Of a stretch of DNA of 64,000 nt, positions 33,101-42,611 are shown in pieces (the first letter of the stretch is position 1; every line of letters starts with the position of its first letter). The position numbers and the translations under genes were made by a program. Location: contig CAJINV010000006.1 in NCBI GenBank assembly GCA_905178155.1, forward strand, positions 4,703,795 through 4,767,794, in the 5' to 3' direction. Below the pieces are notes generated by a model that saw nothing but the letters and a program-made list of their open reading frames with translations, was not told the origin of the DNA and made no database searches. This DNA is from Amoebophrya sp. A120. Taxonomy: Eukaryota; Sar; Dinophyceae; Syndiniales; Amoebophryaceae.

Positions 33101-36100
33101 TTCCAAAAAAAATTGTATTGCATGAGCAGCAAAGAGAGTCCAAGTTTTGCTACACGGAGAGAGCATTTGCCATGCGGTATAGGCATCAGGAAGCCCTCAC
33201 AAAATCTGTGATGCTAGAGCATGCATCACAGACATTAGGAGTCATGCAAAATGTGCATGACATCTTCCAGACCCAGGCATTTTTACATTTGATGCCATCC
33301 CCTGGTGAGCAACAACCACCTGGCGCAGAAGGCAGTGCGGACCAGCCTACTGCGGCTGGAGAAGAGCCAGCGACTGCACCGCAAGAGGGTGAAGCAGCGC
33401 AAAAGCAGGAGGGCGAAGGTGGGGAGGAACAAAATAAACCTCCGGCTGAGGGAGAAGTCAAACCGGAGGGAGAGCAAGTTCCTCCCGTAGAGGGAACTGA
33501 GCCAGCTGCTGCTGCTGCAACCGGTGATGGCGAGCAAAAACCAGTGACTCCGCCTGCAGCAGGCACAGCAGCGGCCGAGGGCGAGCAAGCAAAGCCAGAG
33601 GGTGACGGTGCCGCAGGAGCGGAAGGCGGCGATAGTCAATCACCAGCACCTGCAGGTGAAGGAGAACAGCCTGACACTGCAGCTGCGGAAGGCGAAGCAA
33701 CATCGCCTGCCGCTGCGACTGCAGGCGAGCAACCTGCTCCCACGACTATGAATTGCAAAAGCATTGTACTAGTAAGTATGAATTGCATTACAAATCTCCT
33801 CAGCATTAGAAATGGAATCTGTAATGCTGATTGACCTTGGGAAAAAGATTTGTAATGCACAACTGCAATTACGATACTTTTGGTTTTGCACTGGATAACG
33901 ACCGAGGATCAGCAACCTCCCGAAGACGACGAGTTCGCTCGATTAGTCGCGGAGGAGGAGGAGGAGGACGAAATGGATTTCGACGACGAAATCGCGAAGA
34001 ACATCAAGCGGTTGGCGGCAGAGCAGGAGTTAAAAAAGCAGGAAGCGGCGGCGAAGGAGGCGGAGAAGCAGCGAAAATTGGCCATGGAGGGCATGGAAAA
34101 CGAGATCAACGGGATTTATTACTTCTGTCTCGTGACCGGAGAAGCAAGCTGGATTCGGCCGAAAAAGTTCAACGACGTGCGCATTGTCCAGTTCACGAAG
34201 CGGTTTATTTGGGCGCTGCAGAATCCAGAAACGACGGAAGAAGTTTTCCGTTTGCGAACGTCGATCCGGGAAAAAGCCATGCCGCTGGACATCCGCCACG
34301 CAGAGACAATATCAAATGTAAAATGTCTGGGTCTGGAAGGGTTGGAACTTGTGATGCAAACTTTGGAACACACAGAAATTTGTGTTGCATGAGCGCCAAA
34401 AGCTGTCCATTTCTTGGCACGCAAGTAGGAAGTTTCTCATGCGGGACAGGCATCATGAGGCGTGATCAAAACCTGTGATGCTTTCGCCTGCATCAGACGC
34501 CACTTGCGTGATCCGAAATATGCATGACAAATCTCAGAATCTTCCAGAGGACCCAGACACTTTTACATTTGATAGACAACCGATATCATCCAGCGCCTCT
34601 ACGCCGGGCACTGCCCGATCGATATTCCGACTGGCGGAAAGTTGACGGTCGTCGGCGATGTGGAGGAGGGTGCGAAGTTGTTCGGTATGCCCTTAGACAA
34701 TTTGACGCAGAGGGCAGAAGCGTATGAGAAAAAACTTTCGCAGCAGAACAAATTCGGAACTACGATAGGTGCCAGGACGATGGGAGCTAGTACTTCTACA
34801 ACCGCTGTTGGCTTCAAACCTTACGGGGGTGTCAGGATTGAAATCGTCAAAGTCGAAATGATTTGTCATGCATAAAATGCGATACAAAAAGCGAGTCTAT
34901 TGCAGAGGACGCACGGGAGGTAGAGACTATAGTCCTGCGGTAAGGGTCAAAAGTTGAACGGCTGACTGGCATGACAGAAGGCAGCTCTTTTGCCCTAAAC
35001 CGCATGACAGACTCGCTTCCAGGACCGGGAAAATTTGTCATGCACCGACTACAAACTGTAGCTCTAACTGGTATCCGTTTTATGCATGACAAACTATTTC
35101 AACTTTGACAATTTCAAACCTGGCACTTCCATAAACCTCCAGGCGAAACTACATCAGAAGAGCAGATCACCTACAGACACAGATCGGTGAACGAATTGTC
35201 CCGGATGGTATGAACTGCAAGAGCATCGTACTAAGTAGTGATTGCAATACAAATTGCCTCAGCATTAGACATGGCATTTGTAATGCGGATTTACCTTTAG
35301 CATTTCCATTTGGATTTGTGATGCATAACTGCAATTAGTACGAGCAGTGCGATGCTTTTGCATTGCATAGATGGTCAAGACGAACGATTTTCACGGGATG
35401 AAAATGGAGCCGCACCAGTGGGTCCAGTCGACAATCCGCGAGGAAACTATGGATGTGTCAGAGTTGAAATCGACAAAGTTGCAATGATTTGTCATGCATA
35501 AAATGGATGCTAGTTGGAGCCCAGCTTTCAAGTGGCGCATGACAAATTTCGGCGGTCCCTAAATCCAGTTTGTCATGCTGTTTAGGCAAAGAAGAGCGAT
35601 TTTCTCGCGCTACTTTAGCAGCTCAAGCTGTCACCCCAAACAGGCCTACAGTCGGCCTCACTTGCCTGCTCTGCAACACACGCGCCTCGGGTCATGCATT
35701 TTATGCATTACAAATTATTTCAACTTTGACGATTTCAAACCTGACGCTTCCATAGAAACCCGGACGACGAAGATCATCTCCTTTCAAACGAGTTTGATGA
35801 GCAAAACCATGCCAAACAAGATGTTTTCATCGCATGACAGATCTTCAAAATCAGGCTCGGACCAAAACCTCTCTTCCATCCCAATCTACGGAAGGGGCCA
35901 CAACCTCCGCATGCTGAACGCGAGCCAAATCCCCGATCACAACAGCTCGCTATGCAGTGCAAAAGTATCGTGCTTGTAGTAAAAATCGCAGTCATGGTGC
36001 ATTAGCATTACAAATCTCCATCTCAAGGTAAATCAGCATGACAAATTTCATTTCTCATGCTGAGCTAATTTATCATGCGACTTATACTAGTTGACGATGC

Positions 36101-37942
36101 TTTTGCAATGCATACTATCGCACGGTGAACAAATTCGATTTCCGGATTGATACGGATATGAAGAAACAACAAAAGGAGTTGATGGCGAAGAACCCAGAAC
36201 GGCCGCAGAGAATAGTGTACGAAACGATGGAGGATGGAACCATTCGCAGAAAGCCTTTCGGCGAAGCGCCGTTGAAGAAATTTTTGAAATCGCAGACGAA
36301 GCACTTGCACAGATCTCTGTCCACGATTGGAGACGAAGACCATTTAGGGGCGACGTTGGAACAATCCATGCTGATGGGGAGCAAGGATGAGTTATTCCCG
36401 GGGGACGAGGAATTGAACAATTTGCTGAATTCGTCGATGTATCAAATGTAAAAGTGTCTGGGGCTGGAAGAATGCAACTTGTCATGCTGCATTTGGATTC
36501 CAGAAAAATCTGTATTGCATGAGTACCACAAGGAATGCAATTTTTGCTACGCGGAGAGGGCGTTTGTCATGCGGAATAGGCATCAAGAAGCTCTGAAAAA
36601 ATCTGTGATGCTAGGGCGTGCATCACAGACATCAGGGCCCATGCAAAACGTGCATGACAAGTGTCACAATGTTCAAGACCCAGACACTTTTACAGTTGAT
36701 ACGACGAATTTATCCAAACAGTCCTTCTTCTCCCAAAAATCGCGGGATTCTCTATCTCCCTCCCAGAAGTCCGCCGGTGTGATTTCCAATTTGGAAAAAA
36801 TGCGGGGGGCAAGCTCGGATGAGGGCGGGGTGAGTGATCCGTTCGGCATGTCCGGGTTGATGAACTTCGGGAATGAGACGACAGAAATGAACGACAAGAT
36901 GTATCAAAAAATCGCGGAGGCGGAGCGGGTCGCGAGGGAGAAGCAAAAACAGAAACAGCTAGAAGAGGAGAACAAGATGAACCAAACAGCATCGTCCGGT
37001 TTCGGCAAGTTCATTTCGAAAAGAAGGCAGTCGCGGTCCAAATCCGTAAGCAGATTAGGGTCGGAAGAAGGCGGCGAATTATTCGACAGCGCTTTGTTGG
37101 ACAGCCAAGAGTTGTTCGACGACGAGGATAATGATAAAACCTTCCTCTTCACATCGAAAGACGACATGGAGGCCTGTAACCTTCACGACAGACTCTACAT
37201 CCGGGGCGACAAATTTTCGAAGCCGACGGGTGAGATATCAAATGCAAAAATGTCTGGGTCTGGAAGGATGCAAGGTTTGTCATGCTTGTCTGGCATGACT
37301 GAAGAGCTTGTGATGCGTGTCCAAGAAGATACCGCTTTGCTTGTCATGCAAAACGCAGTTTGTCATGCGGAAAGCGCAAGACTAAGCCGCGCAAATTTTT
37401 CTCATGCTTGGCTGCGCATTACAAAGAATTGGAATTCACTATTCACAACTCAGCATTACAAGTTTCCAGACCCAGACATATTTGCATTGGACATGAGACG
37501 ACAAAAACGGATTTCTCCTACAAAAAAGTCGTGCGAAACTGGGGCTATATGGACGTTATGCATTGCAAAAGTATCGTAGTACTAGTATGAATTGCATTTT
37601 TACAAATTAGCTCAGCATCACAAATGCTAATGCAATTTGTAATGCTGTTTTGCCTTAGGAAAAAGATTTGTCTATGCATATGTTGCAATTACTACGAGTA
37701 CGATGCTTTTGCAGAGCATAGATATGAAGGAACAGGCGGAACTACCGCATTTCAAAGCGGGTTTGAAACAGATGACGGGGGTGAAGGAGGACGACCGGGT
37801 CCCGATCCAATCCTGGACGAAAACGTACGGGTTTCAGCGGATTGGGAGAGCAGTGACAGGGCAGCCACAGTTTCCCTTCATCATGACGGATTTGACGAGG
37901 AATCAGAGGTCAAAAGTGCTGTATCCGAGGTGTAATAGATAG
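30191..37942 (+). CDS. Large (1507-residue) protein with SH3/Tudor-like and WW-like segments
   Basis: Fifteen exons, 14 IEs: 30191-30752, 30921-31717, 31958-32008, 32330-32558, 32712-33042, 33300-33746, 33903-34309, 34580-34821, 35139-35208, 35375-35447, 35760-35950, 36120-36439, 36707-37235, 37499-37556 and 37726-37942 (TAG). After an acidic, Ser/Gln-rich N-terminus comes HGKWVPGIIIEETDGNIRIK...RWMPRNSANILP (residues near 190-230), which has the look of a small SH3-like/Tudor/Agenet barrel. A long linker follows, with TGSG/KPGTG repeats and an Ala/Glu/Gly/Gln-rich stretch. A WW-like segment, INGIYYFCLVTGEASWIRP, comes after a charged helix. The C-terminal third is Ser-rich and basic with a coiled-coil-like helix (EAERVAREKQKQKQLEEEN). 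No full-length family is recognised; the domains suggest a scaffold or chromatin/RNA-binding role, which is a guess. Confidence 0.75.
30753..30915. mobile_element. Introner element, family K (gene 8)
   Basis: TATCCACAGTAAATTTCCCG to CGGGAAATTTGTATTGCATA; repeat CGTGC/CGTGC. Excision creates SQIVHGKWVPG, the start of the Tudor-like segment. Confidence 0.95.
31718..31952. mobile_element. Introner element, family F (gene 8)
   Basis: Ends hold a doubled motif, CTCAACTGTTACATT twice, mirrored on the right, between TATGG and CCATA. Repeat CCATC/CCGTC. Confidence 0.93.
32009..32324. mobile_element. Introner element, family D (gene 8)
   Basis: TATCAAAGTGAAAAATGAAGC to GATTTTTCCTTACGATA; repeat AAGTG/AAGTG. 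The left end has drifted from the family D consensus. Confidence 0.9.
32559..32706. mobile_element. Introner element, family B (gene 8)
   Basis: TATGCATTGCAAAATTGTCG to GCTTTTGCAGTTCATA; repeat GTCGA/GTCGA. Joins VADVS to KKENKHG. Confidence 0.94.
33043..33294. mobile_element. Introner element, family A (gene 8)
   Basis: TATCAAATGTAAAAATGTC to ATTTTTACATTTGATG; the last base is G instead of A. Repeat CCATC/CCATC. Confidence 0.94.
33747..33897. mobile_element. Introner element, family B (gene 8)
   Basis: TATGAATTGCAAAAGCATTG to TGGTTTTGCACTGGATA; repeat ACGAC/ACGAC. Confidence 0.93.
34310..34574. mobile_element. Introner element, family A (gene 8)
   Basis: TATCAAATGTAAAATGTC to CACTTTTACATTTGATA; repeat GACAA/GACAA. 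Joins RHAETT to DIIQRLY. Confidence 0.94.
34822..35133. mobile_element. Introner element, family I (gene 8)
   Basis: Very long inverted ends (about 50 bp each): GAAATCGTCAAAGTCGAAAT near the left, ATTTCAACTTTGACAATTTC near the right. Repeat AACCT/AACCT. Confidence 0.93.
35209..35369. mobile_element. Introner element, family B (gene 8)
   Basis: TATGAACTGCAAGAGCATCG to GCTTTTGCATTGCATA; repeat GATGG/GATGG. Confidence 0.93.
35448..35754. mobile_element. Introner element, family I (gene 8)
   Basis: TATGGATGTGTCAGAGTTG to TGACGCTTCCATA with the same long arms as the copy at 34822; repeat GAAAC/GAAAC. Confidence 0.93.
35951..36114. mobile_element. Introner element, family B (gene 8)
   Basis: TATGCAGTGCAAAAGTATCG to GCTTTTGCAATGCATA; repeat worn to CTCGC/CTATC. 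Frame is kept. Confidence 0.86.
36440..36701. mobile_element. Introner element, family A (gene 8)
   Basis: TATCAAATGTAAAAGTGTC to CACTTTTACAGTTGATA; repeat CGATG/CGACG. Confidence 0.93.
37236..37493. mobile_element. Introner element, family A (gene 8)
   Basis: TATCAAATGCAAAAATGTC to ATATTTGCATTGGACA; repeat TGAGA/TGAGA. Confidence 0.92.
37557..37720. mobile_element. Introner element, family B (gene 8)
   Basis: TATGCATTGCAAAAGTATCG to GCTTTTGCAGAGCATA; repeat worn to GACGT/GATAT. Joins WGYMDV to KEQAELP. Confidence 0.88.
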
Positions 37943-38621
37943 AGGAAAGAAGTAGTTGTATACTTTTGGTTTTAGATTCCGATTTGATCATGTGGATCGA
38001 AAACTACGATTACCATTACCTCAACCCTATTTACACGTATCGAAGGGTCCGCTGCATCCACCACTTTGATTTGCATGCATGATCTTGTTCTGAAACAGAA
38101 TCATTCCACCAAGCTACACGAGATACACGACGCAAATTGATATTCATCTTTTTACGGCAACGAATATTATCGGTGTTGATTCGAAAATGAAAACCTCCAG
38201 ATCGTGTCCGATTTTGGGCCTGTAGTTTCTCGGTGTGCTTGAAATGATGTTTTTCCACCGACGACGAGTGTTCCCTCGAAAATTTGAAGTAGAGCAGCTC
38301 AGAAATGAATTTCGAAGTCGAGTTATCAGAACATCAAAACACATAGCACCAGCATTGTTCCTGCCCTGCAATGACAACGAGGACGAAAAATGAACCCTAC
38401 TTCTGTGCTCTGTTCTTTGTTTTTGCAGGCTACTTCCGAGTCTTGGTCTCTTCGGTGCTACGCTCGACTGCCTTTTTGTGAAGTAGCTTGTTTCCTGTCT
38501 ATTGTCAAGATATTATCTAAGCGACGATCTATTTGATACGGCTGAGAGAAGTAGATAATGAAGATCTAGCGTAGCTTCCATTTAAGTATTTCTTTCACGA
38601 CTGTTGCTCTATGGTCTCACT
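37943..38621. other. Intergenic
   Basis: About 680 bp, no supportable gene, introner or repeat. Confidence 0.6.
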
Positions 38622-41600
38622 ATGACCCCGAAGAGTGTTTTGGCTTTGTACTCGATTATTACCAGCTTCATTGCGTCAACCACCTCAGTGTCTTCAACAT
38701 CCAAGCAGGAGGTTCTTCCGCCGCAAATCTTCGTCCGGGCTGCAGAACAACTTTCTTCCGTCGGTCGTCCACAAGAGCCAGACCCCGCGCAAGCGGCTCA
38801 CGCGAAGAAAGACCACGACGCTCACCTCCATAACAAGGGGAGCGCACGAACCCCTCGCCACCGCGGCGGTCGATCTTTACAAACCTCCACTTCTCTTACG
38901 GAACGTGGAAGCCGGCGCAGAACGTTCCCGCCCACCCCAGGAACCTTATTGGAACAACGTGATTCCGCGGTTGTTTCGTCCGACGCTGAGGCGGAAGAGC
39001 CCTCTGTTGAAGGTGGAGCTTCCGCCGTCAGGCCGCATCATCACAACACGAACAGGAACATAAATCACGATAACGAAAATTACAAGCAGCAGCGAGACAC
39101 TGAAAAGACCATGGTGTTATCGCAGCAACTCGCCGGGAATAATTACCCGGATCAGCCAGGAGTTGCCAGTTCCTCCCTAGCAGCGGATCAACATTCTGCG
39201 ACCGCTAGTACGGGCGGCACAGCGACTCACCATACTTCCAGCGGATCTTTCCGACCCGGGAATTTCTGGGTCCAGCCACTACTGTTCTCGGTCATCGCCG
39301 GCGCGTCGACCTCCATCGGCGCATTGATCGTCGTTCTGAATCAGGGGCGGATGACAAACCGGATGATGGCATTTTCTCTCTCCCTGGCTTCCGGCGTGAT
39401 GACCGCCGTGTCGCTTCTCTCTTTGCAGGAGGTTTTCGCTAAGGAAAAACACGAACAGGCGCATACGGTGAAAGAGATTTTCGGCTCTCTGTGCTTCATC
39501 GCGCTGGGGGCGGTGTTTTACTTTATGTTATCCAAATTCGCGCTGCCGGACACCCAGGACTACGTTTTGGATGACGTAGAGCAGCAGCAGTTCAAAGCGA
39601 GGCGCTCCGCAGGTGGAACTACAGGTCTGGACCCCTTTTCCAGCAAGGATGACCCCGACAAACAACTTTCCCATGACACCCAGTGCCAGTCCGACCCGGA
39701 CAACAGTTCCCACCCGAACTCCGACCCGGAGAAAGCGGCGATTTTAGGAAAAGAGCACCACCATCGGACGATCTTGAGCCCCGATGTGGTACGAGTGCAC
39801 TCCGGGTCTTCCATCCTTCAAAACGACACAACGGCCGCGGGGAAAAAAATCAGCTACAGCGATTCGCCGCCTGCATGGGTGGGGGCGGGTGGTTCATCTC
39901 CGCGGGGACGCGGGCCGAATAATTCGAAGGCGGCCGCAGCAGCTATGGCGTTCTCAAATGTTACATTCTCAACTGTTGCATGAATTTTCGATGCAAGGAT
40001 GGCAAAAGTAAAAGGAAGGACCTTGCGCGTGTTGCATGACAGATTTGGAACAGATTCTAAGCCTGGTTGGCCGTCTGAGAATTTGTCATGCGAAACAGCT
40101 TGATGGCGTCGGTAGTCAAGGCAATTTTGCATGACAAATCATGTAACAGTTGAGAGTGTAACAGTTGAGAACGCCATAGCAGCTCACCAGCTAGAAGGAC
40201 CAGTAGTAGAGACATCAAGAACCATCTCCGAGCACAGCAGCAGCAGCACGAACGCAACTGCTGCGGATCACAGGATGATCCGGGTCTTAGCCAGCCCAAC
40301 CTCAGTGTCGACCCCCCGGACGGAACAGGAAATGCACATCGCCGGAGGTGCGATTCTTGCGGCAGAGCAAAATACTTCTAACCAAGGCGATAATAATTCC
40401 AAGTCCACCTCCGTTCTCTCGTCTTCCTCCAGCCACCAGGGCGCTCTTGCGACTAGGAAACGGTCGTGGCGAATCACGATGCTATTATTTCTCTCCCTCT
40501 TGTATGCATTGCAAAAGTGTCTGGGTCTGGAAGAATGCAGCACTTGTCATGCTTGTCTGGCATGACGCTTGGATCTGTGATGCGTAAGCAGGAACGGGGC
40601 CTCCTGCCTGTCATGCAACAACGCAGTTTGCCATGCAGAAAACGAAGCACATGGCACGTGCAAAAACTTGTCATGCTTGGCTGCGTATTGTAGTGCGCCC
40701 ACGATTCACAGATTTGCATCACAAGTTTCCAGACCCAGACATTTTTGCGTTTGATATCTTGCTTCACAACTTCCCGGAAGGATTAGCCGTCGCGATTTCC
40801 ACTCTGGAAAACACGCAACTCGGGATCACCATAACTTTCGGGATTCTAGTCCACAACATCCCGTATCAAGTGTAAAAATGTCTGGGTCTGGAAGAGTGCG
40901 CGATTTGTCATGCTGTTTTTCCATGACCCATGAGGTCTGGAATGCCGGAGCTAGCATGACAGATTCTGCGAGACCTTTCTAATGCCTATCCTGCATGAGA
41001 AACTACCTCCCGACTTGGTCAAAATTGGGCGACTTTTGGTAATCATGCAACACAGATTTTTGCATGCTGCAGATTTAGCATGACAAGTTCCAATCTTCCA
41101 GACCCAGACACTTTTACATTTGATATCCCGGAGGGGATTGCGATCGCGGTCCCCTGCCTGGCAGCGAAGCCGAACCAACCGAAACTCGCCTTCTGGCTCG
41201 CGAGTCTTTCCGGCATCGCCGAGCCGATCGGGGCAGCGCTTGGGCTGCTCTTCGTATCAAATGCAAAAATGTCTGGGTCTGGAAGGAGGCCAGATTTGTC
41301 ATGCAGCTTTTCCATGACCCATGAGGTCTGGAATGCGGGATCTAGCATGACAAACTACGTGAGGTCTTTGCCATGCCTATGCTGCATGAGAAATCCCCTC
41401 CCAACTTGGCCGAAAGTGGGCAGCTTTTGCCACTCATGCAACACAGATTTCTGCATGATGACGATTCAGATTTAGCATGACAGGTTGCAATCTTCCAGAC
41501 CCAGACATATTTGCAATCCATACTTCGTGTCCGTGAGCAACGGGAATTCCAAAGACAACACAACCCTGCCGGTGAAACCGTGTTTAGCTTTCGTGTATCA

Positions 41601-42044
41601 CAAGAAAAACATAAAAGTGTTAACGTTAAACGATTTTCAGATTTTTGCAGTCATGCATCACAAATGTAGCCGAACATGCATGCTAATGCTATGCATTACA
41701 AATTTTGGCACGTCTTGCGATGCATTGCTGCATCACAAATTCCGTTTAAGATTAACACTTTTTCCTGTGATATCGTCGCGGGGGTCATGATGATGGTGGT
41801 GGTTTACGATTTAGTGCCGGAGTCTCTCCGTTGGGACCCGGTGAATAGCGGAAGTGCGACCAGCACGCCGACAGGGATGAACAATAATGCTTTCGCTCAC
41901 CAAACGTCGAGGATGACTACAAAAGTTTCCTCGACTTGGAAAGACTTGGTGAATTGGAACAAGTATTTTTGGGTGAAAATCGGCTTCGCGGCGGGAATGA
42001 TGGTCATGGTCTTCACGGAAATGCTACTGGATTCTGTAATGTAG
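38622..42044 (+). CDS. ZIP-family divalent metal transporter (ZupT-like)
   Basis: Exons 38622-39943, 40184-40502, 40762-40863, 41131-41254, 41528-41595 and 41778-42044 (TAG), 733 residues. It moves Zn2+ or Fe2+ into the cytosol by family. The N-terminus is hydrophobic, then a long Ser/Asn/His-rich region (about 200 residues). TM1-TM3 begin at FWVQPLLFSVIAGAS. A variable loop with KEHHHR is the likely metal-sensing loop. TM4 is LLLHNFPEGLAVAI and TM5 is LVHNIPEGIAIAVP. Both are the metal-binding signatures of the ZupT/GufA group, and both appear only when family A introners are removed. TM6-TM8 include GVMMMVVVYDLVPESL and GFAAGMMVMVFTEMLLD. The start is the first in-frame ATG before a signal-like stretch. 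Confidence 0.93.
39944..40178. mobile_element. Introner element, family F (ZIP)
   Basis: TATGGCGTTCTCAAATG to AGTTGAGAACGCCATA with the doubled CTCAACTGTT motif; repeat GCAGC/GCAGC. Confidence 0.94.
40503..40756. mobile_element. Introner element, family A with family B-like left tip (ZIP)
   Basis: Left tip TATGCATTGCAAAAG is that of family B; it runs into the GTCTGGGTCTGG block of A. The right end TTTTTGCGTTTGATA is A-like. Repeat TCTTG/TCTTG. Removal restores LLLHNFPEG. Confidence 0.93.
40864..41125. mobile_element. Introner element, family A (ZIP)
   Basis: TATCAAGTGTAAAAATGTC to CACTTTTACATTTGATA; repeat TCCCG/TCCCG. It splits the TM5 motif HNIP|EGIA exactly. Confidence 0.97.
41255..41522. 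mobile_element. Introner element, family A with family B-like right tip (ZIP)
   Basis: Left TATCAAATGCAAAAATG, right ATATTTGCAATCCATA; the two terminal 12 bases do not pair, the inner arms do. Repeat CTTCG/CTTCG. Confidence 0.93.
41596..41772. mobile_element. Introner element, family H (ZIP)
   Basis: TATCACAAGAAAAACATAAAAG, GTGTTAACG to TTAACACTTTTTCCTGTGATA; repeat TCGTG/TCGTC. Confidence 0.93.
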
Positions 42045-42563
42045 TTATGGCTTCATCACTAGCATGAGAAGATCTCGATGTGATCGAGATTGAAGGAGGG
42101 TCTAGTTGTACCTAGAAGTTTGTCATCACGCCGATTAACTACACCGTGTGTAAGCAAGACCACCACGACCAACAACATCCATGTGTGTGGTTGCTGTAAC
42201 TTTCCGGCAGTGAGGATAGAGGCGATCACGAATCGAGACCTCGAAAAATCACTGTACTCGTCTCAGTACTATCCCATATTCCGCAGTAGGGTCGTTGCTC
42301 CCTTCGTCCTTCTTTACGCTTCGCACTTAGTCCGTGCGATAGATGATGAAATGGTATACGTAATATACTTGAGTGTTCAAAAATAATATTCAGCAGCTGC
42401 ATGATCCCATTGATCTACTATAATCCTTATGTCACAGAGACGAGATCTGACAAGCCACACAGGTTCATCTTTTCGGAAAAATTGATGTTGTTCTATTGGT
42501 AGAAGGCGAGATCATGATCATCTGTTGTTTTTCAATACGAGAAAGAAATTTTTTTCTACGTGA

Positions 42564-42611
42564 TGATGATTCTGGTGAAACGGACAGCGGAACAGACGCG
42601 AGGTATCTTCA
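42564..42611 (+). repeat. Direct repeat, left copy, flanking GC-rich insert
   Basis: GATGATGATTCTGGTGAAA then CGGACAGCGGAACAGACGCG. Nearly identical to 45519-45570, which carries four extra bases after GAAA and a few substitutions. Confidence 0.85.

Noticed and set aside
32747-33211. Reading frames that start inside exons of gene 8 as independent small genes
   Set aside because: They are in frame with the neighbouring exons after introner removal and have no start context of their own.
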